Assembly (NCBI RefSeq): GCF_041080625.1
Contig: NZ_CP163518.1
Location: forward strand, 6,379,501-6,443,500
Reading direction: 5' to 3'
DNA from: Streptomyces sp. CG1
GTDB lineage: Bacteria > Actinomycetota > Actinomycetes > Streptomycetales > Streptomycetaceae
DNA: 64,000 nucleotides
In this document: positions 36,597 to 45,082 of the stretch, piece after piece
How positions within the stretch are numbered: the first letter of the stretch is position 1
How the letters are laid out: every line of letters starts with the position of its first letter
Position numbers and translations under genes: made by a program
Notes under the pieces: generated by a model
Told to the model about the DNA's origin: nothing
The model's input: only the letters and a program-made list of their open reading frames with translations
Databases searched by the model: none

Positions 36597-36614
36597 TTCC
36601 GTTCGTGATCAGGC

Positions 36615-37823
36615 TCAGAGCCGGTGCGCCGCCCCCGCGGGCGTCGTCCCGCGTGTGTCCAGCAGCAGCTGGGCCTTCACCGACAGCGCCTGCAGGTCGT
36701 ACGTCCGGTGGTTCTGCAGCAGGATCGTCAGATCCGCGTCGGCGGCGGCGTCGTAGAGCGCGTCCGTGCGCGGGACCGGGCGGTCCAGGACGTTCCAGGA
36801 GGCCACGAGCGGGTCGTGGTAGCTCACGGAGGCACCCAGTTCCATCAGCCGGATCGCGATCTCCTGGGCGGGCGTGCCCCGCTGGTCGGCGACATCGGGC
36901 TTGTAGGTGACGCCGAGCAGCAGCACGCGCGCGCCGCGGGCCGACTTGCCGTGCTCGTTGAGCAGGGTGGCGGCGCGCTGCACGACGTAGCGCGGCATGC
37001 GGTGGTTGACCTGCTGGGCCAGCTCCACCATCCGCAGGGTGCGGGTGGCGTGGCCGGTCAGGTCCTGCGGTACGCCGTGCCCGCCGACGCCCGGCCCCGG
37101 CCGGAACGCCTGGAAGCCGAACGGCTTGGTCTCCGCGCACCGGATGACGTCCCACAGGTCGACGCCCAGCTCATGGCAGAGGACCGCCATCTCGTTGACG
37201 AGCGCGATGTTGACGTGCCGGAAGTTGGTCTCCAGCAGCTGCACGGTCTCCGCCTCGCGCAGCCCACGCGCGCGTACCACCTTGTCGGTGAGCCGGCCGT
37301 AGAAGGCGGCGGCGGACTCGGTGCACGCGGGGGTGAGGCCGCCGATCACCTTGGGGGTGCCGGCGGGGGTGTGGTCGCGGTTGCCGGGGTCGACCCGGCT
37401 CGGCGAGTAGGCGAGATGGAAGTCCCGGCCGGCGCGCAGCCCCGAGCCCTCCTCCAGCAGGGGCCGCAGGAACTCCTCCGTCGTGCCGGGCAGCACCGGC
37501 GACTCCAGGATGACCGTGGTGTGCGGGCGCAGCCGCTCGGCGAGCGCGCGGGCCGCCGCCTCCACCTGCCCGAGGTCGAGTCCGCCGTCGGTGTCGCTCG
37601 CGGTCGACGGGCAGATCACCGCGGTGCGCACCCGGCCGAGCTGGGCGGGGTCGGTACCGGGCCGGAAACCGGCCAGATGCATCCGGCGCAACTCGGCCGG
37701 ACTGAGGGAGCCCGCCTCGGGTCCCGTGGTGAAGCCGAGCGTGGAGATGCCTGCGGCGACGGCGGCCTGGGCCAGCGGCAAGCCGTAGGAGCCGAGTCCG
37801 ATGACGGCGAGGTCTGCGGGCAT
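36615..37823 (-). CDS. UDP-sugar dehydrogenase homologue lacking catalytic residues
   Basis: 402 aa with all three domains of the UDP-glucose/UDP-ManNAc dehydrogenase family: the NAD site VIGLGSYGLPLAQAAVAAG, the middle domain LLETNFRHVNIALVNEMAVL, and the C-terminal LLLGVTYKPDVADQRGTPA. The active-site Cys motif (GGHC or GGSC) reads GPGVGGHGVPQD, with Gly250 in place of Cys. The catalytic Lys of ExxK is Gln195 (AETVQLLE). Oxidation through a thiohemiacetal should be impossible. It may be a binding or regulatory protein or have a different reaction. ATG 37823. It is divergent from glpD. Confidence 0.88.
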   Translation of the reverse strand: MPADLAVIGLGSYGLPLAQAAVAAGISTLGFTTGPEAGSLSPAELRRMHLAGFRPGTDPAQLGRVRTAVICPSTASDTDGGLDLGQVEAAARALAERLRPHTTVILESPVLPGTTEEFLRPLLEEGSGLRAGRDFHLAYSPSRVDPGNRDHTPAGTPKVIGGLTPACTESAAAFYGRLTDKVVRARGLREAETVQLLETNFRHVNIALVNEMAVLCHELGVDLWDVIRCAETKPFGFQAFRPGPGVGGHGVPQDLTGHATRTLRMVELAQQVNHRMPRYVVQRAATLLNEHGKSARGARVLLLGVTYKPDVADQRGTPAQEIAIRLMELGASVSYHDPLVASWNVLDRPVPRTDALYDAAADADLTILLQNHRTYDLQALSVKAQLLLDTRGTTPAGAAHRL

Positions 37824-37910
37824 GCGTGGGCCGTCCTTCCCAGTAGCCGAAGCGGGACAGGTGCGCAACCGCTGTCGACAGGATTGAGCGAGTGCTCTGC
37901 CAGACTAGGT

Positions 37911-37931
37911 ACACATATGACAGTTATGTGT
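37911..37931. promoter_or_regulatory. 7-7-7 inverted repeat between dehydrogenase homologue and glpD
   Basis: ACACATA, 7-nt spacer TGACAGT, TATGTGT. An AT-rich palindrome in GC-rich DNA, 88 nt upstream of the minus-strand ATG and 174 nt before glpD. Candidate operator; the protein is unknown. Confidence 0.4.
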
Positions 37932-38104
37932 GATTGTGTTCGTGTGTCTTCCGAGGGTTGTACGTGAGTTGTCCACAGCGTGGGAGCCCGTGGTGGCTGA
38001 AGTCGGGCAACCCGGTCAGAATTTGGGCATGAGGAGGGGATGAACCGGGCTTCGCCCACCGGGTGCGGCCGACGCGAGCGGGTCTGGGACAGCGGGAGGC
38101 AACG

Positions 38105-39811
38105 GTGAGGACAGCGACTCTGGGGCCGGCGCAGCGCGCCGAGGCACTGGCGGCGATGGCGGAGCGGGAGCTGGATGTGCTGGTGATCGGCGGCGGAGTC
38201 GTCGGTGCCGGTACCGCGCTGGACGCCGTCACGCGTGGACTGTCCACAGGGCTGGTCGAGGCCCGCGACTGGGCGTCCGGCACCTCCAGCCGGTCCAGCA
38301 AACTGATCCACGGCGGTCTGCGCTACCTGGAGATGCTCGACTTCGCCCTCGTACGGGAAGCGCTGAAGGAGCGCGGGCTGCTGCTGGAGCGGCTCGCCCC
38401 GCACCTGGTCAAGCCGGTGCCGTTCCTCTACCCGCTGCAGCACAAGGGCTGGGAGCGGCTGTACGCGGGGTCGGGTGTGGCCTTGTACGACGCGATGTCC
38501 ATGGCCCGTGGGCACGGCCGGGGACTGCCCCTGCACCGGCACCTGAGCCACCGTCACGCCCTGCGTGTCGCCCCCTGCCTGAAGAAGGACGCCCTGGTCG
38601 GCGCCCTGCAGTACTACGACGCGCAGATGGACGACGCCCGCTTCGTGGCCACGCTGGTGCGCACGGCCGCCGCCTACGGCGCGAAGGCGGCCAACCGCGC
38701 GCGGGTGACCGGGTTTCTGCGCGAGGGCGAGCGGGTGGTCGGCGCCCGGGTGCAGGACGTGGAGGGCGGCGGGGAGTACGAGATCCGGGCCAAGCAGGTG
38801 GTGAACGCGACCGGTGTGTGGACCGACGACACCCAGGCCATGGTGGGGGAGCGCGGCCAGTTCCACGTCCGCGCCTCCAAGGGCATCCACCTGGTCGTGC
38901 CCAAGGACCGCATCCACTCCACGACCGGCCTGATCCTGCGTACCGAGAAGTCGGTTCTGTTCGTCATCCCCTGGGGCCGGCACTGGATCGTCGGCACCAC
39001 CGACACCGACTGGGATCTCGACAAGGCCCATCCGGCCGCGTCCAGCGCCGACATCGACTATCTGCTGGAGCACGTCAACTCGGTGCTCGCGGTGCCGCTC
39101 TCCCGCGACGACGTGCAGGGCGTGTACGCCGGTCTGCGCCCGCTGCTCGCCGGGGAGTCCGATGCCACCAGCAAGCTCTCCCGCGAGCACACGGTCGCCC
39201 ATCCGGTTCCGGGACTCGTGGTCGTGGCGGGCGGCAAGTACACCACGTACCGGGTGATGGCGAAGGACGCGGTCGACGAGGCGGTGCACGGCCTGGACAT
39301 GCGGGTCGCCGACTGTGTGACCGAGGAGACCCCGCTGTTGGGCGCGGAGGGGTACCAGGCGCTGTGGAACGCGCGCGCCCGGATCGCCGCCCGCACCGGA
39401 CTGCACGCGGCCCGCGTCGAGCATCTGCTGAACCGCTACGGCTCCATGGCCGAGGAGGTCCTGGACCTCATCACCGCCGACCCCGCCCTGGGTGAGCCGC
39501 TGCCGGGCGCCGACGACTACCTGCGCGCCGAGGTGGTGTACGCCGCCTCGCACGAGGGCGCCCGGCACCTGGACGACGTTCTCACCCGCCGTACCCGCAT
39601 CTCCATCGAGACCTTCGACCGGGGCACGCGCAGCGCCCGTGAAGTGGCCGAGCTGATGGCACCGGTCCTCGGCTGGGACAAGGACCAGATCGAGCGCGAG
39701 GTCGAGCACTACGAGAAGCGGGTGGAGGCCGAGCGGGAGTCCCAGCTCCAGCCCGACGACCAGACGGCGGACGCCGCACGGCTGGGGGCACCGGACATCG
39801 TGCCGCGGTAG
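38105..39811 (+). CDS. glpD: Glycerol-3-phosphate dehydrogenase (quinone/FAD)
   Basis: 568-aa FAD enzyme that oxidises glycerol-3-phosphate to dihydroxyacetone phosphate at the membrane. The FAD site is DVLVIGGGVVGAGTALDAVTRGL. Family marks include SSRSSKLIHGGLRYLEMLDF, KGIHLVVPKDRI, FVIPWGRHWIVGTTDTDW and VVVAGGKYTTYRVMAKDAVDEA. A C-terminal DAO_C domain follows. GTG 38105 has GGGAGG 7 nt upstream. No glpF/glpK genes are adjacent. Confidence 0.96.
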   Translation: MRTATLGPAQRAEALAAMAERELDVLVIGGGVVGAGTALDAVTRGLSTGLVEARDWASGTSSRSSKLIHGGLRYLEMLDFALVREALKERGLLLERLAPHLVKPVPFLYPLQHKGWERLYAGSGVALYDAMSMARGHGRGLPLHRHLSHRHALRVAPCLKKDALVGALQYYDAQMDDARFVATLVRTAAAYGAKAANRARVTGFLREGERVVGARVQDVEGGGEYEIRAKQVVNATGVWTDDTQAMVGERGQFHVRASKGIHLVVPKDRIHSTTGLILRTEKSVLFVIPWGRHWIVGTTDTDWDLDKAHPAASSADIDYLLEHVNSVLAVPLSRDDVQGVYAGLRPLLAGESDATSKLSREHTVAHPVPGLVVVAGGKYTTYRVMAKDAVDEAVHGLDMRVADCVTEETPLLGAEGYQALWNARARIAARTGLHAARVEHLLNRYGSMAEEVLDLITADPALGEPLPGADDYLRAEVVYAASHEGARHLDDVLTRRTRISIETFDRGTRSAREVAELMAPVLGWDKDQIEREVEHYEKRVEAERESQLQPDDQTADAARLGAPDIVPR

Positions 39812-40047
39812 CCGTCCGTACTGGCCTGAAACAGTCGTTTCCCCGTCCTGAAGCGGAATCAAGGGTGCCGTTCCGTGGGGGGCTTCGGTCCTTTTGCCGT
39901 CCATCGTCCCGATAAGCGGAACGGCAGGTTCACCGGAGCTTTCGGTGTACGGAGGGCGGGCCGCGCCCAGGGGCCCCCTGGGCGTTGCGCACTTGTCGAG
40001 TGAGAGACAATGGAGGCTCTGTCAGGGCGGGTTGTATGAGGGGACGC

Positions 40048-42123
40048 ATGTCGGAGGCGGAGCGGGCGGGTACATCTCGTCAGGAGACTCGTCAGGACAA
40101 GAGCGAGCGTCGTCTCCTCGCCGGGCGGTACCGGCTGGGAGACGTGCTGGGCCGGGGCGGTATGGGCACGGTCTGGCGCGCCGAGGACGAGACGCTGGGC
40201 CGGACGGTCGCCGTCAAGGAGCTGCGGTTCCCGTCGAACATCGACGAGGAGGAGAAGCGGCGCCTGATCACGCGCACCCTGCGCGAGGCCAAGGCGATCG
40301 CCCGGATCCGCAACAACAGCGCGGTGACGGTCTTCGACGTGGTCGACGAGGACGACCGGCCGTGGATTGTCATGGAGTTGGTGGAGGGCAAGTCCCTCGC
40401 CGAGGTCATCCGCGAGGACGGTCTGCTGGAGCCGAAGCGCGCCGCCGAGGTGGGCCTCGCCGTCCTCGACGTGCTGCGCTCCGCGCACCGCGAGGGCATC
40501 CTGCACCGGGACGTGAAGCCGTCCAACGTGCTGATCGCCGAGGACGGCCGGGTCGTGCTCACCGACTTCGGTATCGCGCAGGTCGAGGGCGACCCGTCCA
40601 TCACCTCCACCGGCATGCTCGTCGGCGCCCCCTCCTACATCTCGCCCGAGCGCGCCCGCGGTCACAAGCCGGGCCCGGCGGCCGACCTGTGGTCGCTCGG
40701 CGGCCTGCTGTACGCGGCGGTCGAGGGTGTGCCGCCGTACGACAAGGGGTCGGCGATCGCCACGCTCACCGCGGTGATGACCGAGCCCCTGGAGGAGCCC
40801 AAGAACGCGGGCCCGCTCAGGGACGTCATCTACGGCCTGCTCACCAAGGATCCGGCCGAGCGGCTCGACGACACCAGGGCCCGGGCCATGTTCCACGCGG
40901 TGATCCACGCGCCCGAACCGGAGCCGATGGACGCCACCCGGGTGGTGCCGCTGCCGGTGCCGCCGGGATCGTCCGAGGGCGGGCGGGGCGAGGAGGCCGG
41001 GGAGAAGCTGCGCGGCGCGCTGCGTTCGGTCCGCAAGGCGGCCGGGGCGGCGGCCACCGCGGCGTCGGCACGGACGAAGAACGGCGGGGACACGGCCGCT
41101 CCGACGGGACCGACCGCGCCGACCGCACCGGGTACGGGTGGTGCGGCGGGCGCGGGCGGCGCCGGCGGAGCCCGCCCGGCCAGCCCCGGCGCCTCTTCCG
41201 GTGGGGCGCGGCCCGGGGCATCCCCCGGGGTGCGTGCCGGATCCGCCGGGAGACAGGCGGGGTCTGCTTCCGGCGCTGCCGGTGGCGCCGGTACGCCGAA
41301 CTCCAGCGCGAACAAGCCGAGTTCGGGATGGCCCGTGGTGCCGCCGCCGGACCTGGACCTGCCGCCGCGGCCGGTACCCAGGGCGCCGCTGACCGACGTC
41401 GTACCCAGGCGCACGCTGGTGATCATCGCCGTGCTGGTCGCCCTCGCGGTGCTCGGCACGGTCCTGGCCATCACTCTGAACGGCAACGATGCCAAGGACG
41501 GCAAGAGCAGCGGGGCCAAGGCGGCGGCGAGCGCGAGCGCGTCCACCAAGCGGGACAAGGGCGGCAAGGCCGCGGGCAGCGGGGCGGGGACGGACGGGGC
41601 GAACCCGTCGTCGGCCGGCACCGGTTCCGCCGCCGCCGTCGACGCCAGCGCCTCCACCAACGGGGCCGGGGCGAAGGGCGGCGGGAGCGCGCCCGTGGTG
41701 TCGACCCGCAAGGGCGGCCAGGGCTACTCGATCGGGCTGCCCAAGGGATGGTCGTACAAGTCCAGCGACGACGCGGGCGACCGCTACACCGGTCCCGACG
41801 GGCAGAAGCTGCTCATAGGCTGGACCAGCAGCCCCAAGGACGACCCGGTGGCGGACTGGAAGAACCAGGAGCGCTCCATGGAGCGTCCCCAGTACCGGAA
41901 GATCCGCATCGAGAAGGTGGACTACCGCGGCTGGAACACGGCCGACTGGGAGTTCACCCACGTCGACGCCGGCACCGAGTACCGCACCATCGACCGGGGT
42001 TTCGTCGTCAACGGCCACCAGGGTTACGGACTGATGTACACGGCGAAGGCGGCGGACTGGGACAGCGCGCTGCGTGAGGACACCTGGAAGACGCTGACGC
42101 AGTCCTTCGAGCCCAAGTCGTAG
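40048..42123 (+). CDS. Receptor Ser/Thr protein kinase (array member 1)
   Basis: 691-aa Hanks kinase. Gly loop LGRGGMGTVW, K57 in VAVKEL, HRDVKPSN at 153-160, DFGIAQ from D173, then SYISPERARG. A juxtamembrane stretch of about 150 residues is Ala/Gly/Pro-rich. One membrane helix at about 455-477 (LVIIAVLVALAVLGTVLAI) leads through a linker to an ectodomain starting YSIGLPKGWSYKSSDDAG and ending with a Phe-Glu tail. No PASTA repeats. ATG 40048 is preferred over ATG 40036. It heads six consecutive kinase genes, a cluster that S. coelicolor also has (it includes pkaI, to my knowledge). Confidence 0.95.
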   Translation: MSEAERAGTSRQETRQDKSERRLLAGRYRLGDVLGRGGMGTVWRAEDETLGRTVAVKELRFPSNIDEEEKRRLITRTLREAKAIARIRNNSAVTVFDVVDEDDRPWIVMELVEGKSLAEVIREDGLLEPKRAAEVGLAVLDVLRSAHREGILHRDVKPSNVLIAEDGRVVLTDFGIAQVEGDPSITSTGMLVGAPSYISPERARGHKPGPAADLWSLGGLLYAAVEGVPPYDKGSAIATLTAVMTEPLEEPKNAGPLRDVIYGLLTKDPAERLDDTRARAMFHAVIHAPEPEPMDATRVVPLPVPPGSSEGGRGEEAGEKLRGALRSVRKAAGAAATAASARTKNGGDTAAPTGPTAPTAPGTGGAAGAGGAGGARPASPGASSGGARPGASPGVRAGSAGRQAGSASGAAGGAGTPNSSANKPSSGWPVVPPPDLDLPPRPVPRAPLTDVVPRRTLVIIAVLVALAVLGTVLAITLNGNDAKDGKSSGAKAAASASASTKRDKGGKAAGSGAGTDGANPSSAGTGSAAAVDASASTNGAGAKGGGSAPVVSTRKGGQGYSIGLPKGWSYKSSDDAGDRYTGPDGQKLLIGWTSSPKDDPVADWKNQERSMERPQYRKIRIEKVDYRGWNTADWEFTHVDAGTEYRTIDRGFVVNGHQGYGLMYTAKAADWDSALREDTWKTLTQSFEPKS

Positions 42124-42286
42124 GCTCCGGCCGCCGGTTTGGGGCGTGAGAATCCGTCATCCACGCGATGCGGGTTGCCTCCGGCACGTATCGTGAATGG
42201 TTGCGGACCGTACGCAGCCGGATGCGTGTGCGAAACGGGTCGCGAGGCGAACGGATGTGACCGACCGGGCGGCCGGGGGAGGCAAC

Positions 42287-44941
42287 GTGGACGACTACGC
42301 GGGTCGGGTGCTGGCCGACCGCTACCGCCTGCCCTTGCCGCCCTCCGACGAGTACGAACTCACCGAGACCCGCGCCTTCGACACCTACAGCGGCCAGGAA
42401 GTGCTGGTCCGGCAGGTGCCGTTGCCGGAGGTCGTCGAGGCGGAGGTGCTCGACGCGGAGGGGCTGCCCGAGGGGTTCACCGCGCGTGAGCGCAGGACCC
42501 GGCGGACACCGGACGCCCGGACCGCCACCCGGCGGCCCGCCGACCCGGCCGTGCGGCGCGCCGTCGAGGCCGTGCAGGCGGCGGCCCGCATCCCCGACCA
42601 TCCGCGGTTCGACCAGGTCTTCGACGTGTTCGCCGAGGACGGGTCGCTGTGGATAGTGAGCGAGTCGGTGGCCGCGCGCCCGCTGGCCGCGCTGCTCGCG
42701 GAGCAGCCGCTGTCGCCGTACCGCGCGGCCGAGGTCGCCGCCGACGTGCTCATGGCGCTGCGGGTGCTGCACGCCCATGGCTGGGTGCACCGCAACATCA
42801 CCGCCCGTACGGTGCTGGTCTGCGACGACGGCCGGGTGATGCTGACCGGCCTCGCGGTCGGGGCCGCGGAGGAGGCGCTCTGCGGGTACGACCCGGTGCC
42901 GGACGAGGGGGGCACGAAGGAGGCGACTCCGGGCGCGGCAGCGGCCGTGGGCGCAGCAGGGACAGAGAATGCCGGGCCGGGTGGCGGCCCGGGGGTGACT
43001 CCCTTCACCGGGGACCGGGGTGATCCCCACGGTTCCGCGGGCCGGCCGGCCGGGGCCGCCGGAGCGGTCGCAGTGCCGTCCGCGGACCTCGATCCCGAGG
43101 CTGCCCGGCGCGCCGCGATCCAGGCCAGGGCGGCCGGCGGACTGCCGGCACCGGGAGCGAACGGAGTGCCCGGCGGGACCGGGGCCTCGGGCGGAACCGC
43201 GATGCCCGGTTCGGCGGGGCAGCGGCCCCTCGAGACGGGCGCGGACATCCGGGCCGCACGCGCCGGGGCCATCGCCGCGTACCGCGCGGGTGCGCGTGCC
43301 GCCGCCCGGGTGCAGGAGTCCCGGGAGAACGGGCGCCCCGCACTGCCCGGCGGCCGGCCGCCCGCCGAGAACGGCACCGGCGCCGCCCGGGCCGACGGTG
43401 CACCGCAGTCGTCGTACCCCGGCGGACCCGGCACCACGACACCGCCCGGGCGGACAGCCGACCCCTACGGTGTGCAGGGCACCCCTTGGCATGGCGCCGC
43501 ACCCCGCACCGCCTCCGGCGCCTCCCCGGCCCTGGACGGCGCCACCCAGCGCCCCGGACTGCTCCCGGCGGACCCCCACCGTGGACACCCACCGGCCCTG
43601 GGCCGGCCACCCGCCCCGAACCCCGGCACCGCGCACGGAACGGGCACCGGCTCCGCCCGCTGGGACGGAGCCGCAGATGCCGCCGCGTCCCGGCGTGGTC
43701 CCGGGACGGCTCTGGCGGCCGAGCGGGCGCGCCAGGTGCGCATGACCGTCGTGGGGCCGGTGACCGAGCGGTGGGCGCCGGAGCAGGCCGGACCCGTGCA
43801 CGAGAACTGGCAGCTGGCGGCGCCGATCGGGCCCGCGACCGATCTGTGGGCCCTTGGGGCGCTGCTGTTCCGGTCCGTACAGGGGCATGCGCCGTACCCG
43901 GAGGAGTCGACGGCCGAGCTGGTGCAGCTGGTGTGCGCCGAGCCGCCGGCCTTCGCCGAGGAGTGCGGTCCGCTGCGCCCGGTCGTGGAGTCGCTGCTGC
44001 GCCAGGACCCCACCGAGCGCCTGGACTTCGAGGAGCTGAACGGCTGGCTGCGCTCACTGGTGCGCTCCGCACCGGAGCCCGACGCCGGCACCCATGTCGT
44101 ACCCGTGCCGTCCGCCGATCCGCGCCGGCTGCCGATCGTCCGCCGCCGCGGCGAACTGGTGCGGCTGCGCCGCCGGCGCGCCGCGGCGCCCGAGACCCAT
44201 CCGCACGGCCGGCACAAGCGGGCCCGGGAGGAGGCGGGGCCGTCGCCGCGCAGCCTCGGCCGGACCCTGCTTCTGCTGATCCTGCTCCTGCTGGCCGGTG
44301 CGGTCGCGTACGCGTTGCTGTTCATGCCGAAGCAGGGGGACAGCGGGGCCGCGGGCAGCGAGCGGACCGGCAGTGCGGGGGAGGCGAGTACCGCGCCCTC
44401 GCGGACCCCGGAGCCCTCCACCGGGCAGAGCGCGCCCCGGAACAGCGCTCCCGCCACCGACCCCCAGACCGACGGTGACCCTTCCGTCGCCGACGGTTTC
44501 ACCCTGCGCAAGGATCCGGAGGGCTTCCAGATCGCCGTGGCCAAGGGCTGGGACCGTACCCCGAAGAACGGCAGCGGCCAGGTGGTGTACGCGCACGGGG
44601 ACTTCGAGCTGATCGTCGTACCCGGACGGGACAGCGCCGCGACATACGGCAGTGACCCGATGGCCTACCAGCGGGACAAGGAGAGCGAACTCCAGCCGTA
44701 CCGCGGCTCCAGCTGGGCCACGGCCACCGGTCTCAGGACCATCGAGGTGGGCGGACGGACCATGGCCGAGGGGCAGTTCACCTGGACCGACGGACAGGGA
44801 CAGGACCTGTTCGTGCGGAACATGGCGATCCTGCTGAACGGCCGCTACCACATCGTCCAGGTCCGCGGCCCGGAGGCCCAGCGGGACGAGGTGTCCCGGT
44901 TCTACGACCAGGCCACGACGACGTACCGCTACACGGGTTGA
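42287..44941 (+). CDS. Receptor pseudokinase with giant activation-loop insert (array member 2)
   Basis: 884 aa. The kinase fold is readable but inactive by motif. The Gly loop is lost, VAVK is VLVRQV (Lys to Arg), HRD is HRN (H168-N170, VHRNITARTVLV) and DFG is GLA. About 300 low-complexity Ala/Gly/Pro residues are inserted where the activation loop should be, before the C-lobe resumes at GPATDLWALGALLFRSVQG. A membrane helix at about 660-682 (LLLLILLLLAGAVAYALLF) leads to an ectodomain (GFQIAVAKGWDRTPKNGSG) like the neighbours'. GTG 42287 follows GGGGAGG at 4 nt. Likely an allosteric partner of the other kinases. Confidence 0.9.
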   Translation: MDDYAGRVLADRYRLPLPPSDEYELTETRAFDTYSGQEVLVRQVPLPEVVEAEVLDAEGLPEGFTARERRTRRTPDARTATRRPADPAVRRAVEAVQAAARIPDHPRFDQVFDVFAEDGSLWIVSESVAARPLAALLAEQPLSPYRAAEVAADVLMALRVLHAHGWVHRNITARTVLVCDDGRVMLTGLAVGAAEEALCGYDPVPDEGGTKEATPGAAAAVGAAGTENAGPGGGPGVTPFTGDRGDPHGSAGRPAGAAGAVAVPSADLDPEAARRAAIQARAAGGLPAPGANGVPGGTGASGGTAMPGSAGQRPLETGADIRAARAGAIAAYRAGARAAARVQESRENGRPALPGGRPPAENGTGAARADGAPQSSYPGGPGTTTPPGRTADPYGVQGTPWHGAAPRTASGASPALDGATQRPGLLPADPHRGHPPALGRPPAPNPGTAHGTGTGSARWDGAADAAASRRGPGTALAAERARQVRMTVVGPVTERWAPEQAGPVHENWQLAAPIGPATDLWALGALLFRSVQGHAPYPEESTAELVQLVCAEPPAFAEECGPLRPVVESLLRQDPTERLDFEELNGWLRSLVRSAPEPDAGTHVVPVPSADPRRLPIVRRRGELVRLRRRRAAAPETHPHGRHKRAREEAGPSPRSLGRTLLLLILLLLAGAVAYALLFMPKQGDSGAAGSERTGSAGEASTAPSRTPEPSTGQSAPRNSAPATDPQTDGDPSVADGFTLRKDPEGFQIAVAKGWDRTPKNGSGQVVYAHGDFELIVVPGRDSAATYGSDPMAYQRDKESELQPYRGSSWATATGLRTIEVGGRTMAEGQFTWTDGQGQDLFVRNMAILLNGRYHIVQVRGPEAQRDEVSRFYDQATTTYRYTG

Positions 44942-45082
44942 GCGCCCTGTATACCGGTGGGCCGGTCCTGGCCGGTTTCCGGCGGCGTCAACCGTCACAG
45001 TGCTGTCACCTTGGTACCCCGCCGGTTCCCTGTTCGCAGACCGGTCCTTAATCTGACCCTGTCAAGAGCATTGCGGGGCAAC

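Noticed and set aside
37616..39904. Minus-strand open frame of about 760 codons antisense to glpD
   Set aside because: glpD on the plus strand has a ribosome site and full domain matches; the antisense product shows no domain and typical shadow-frame composition.
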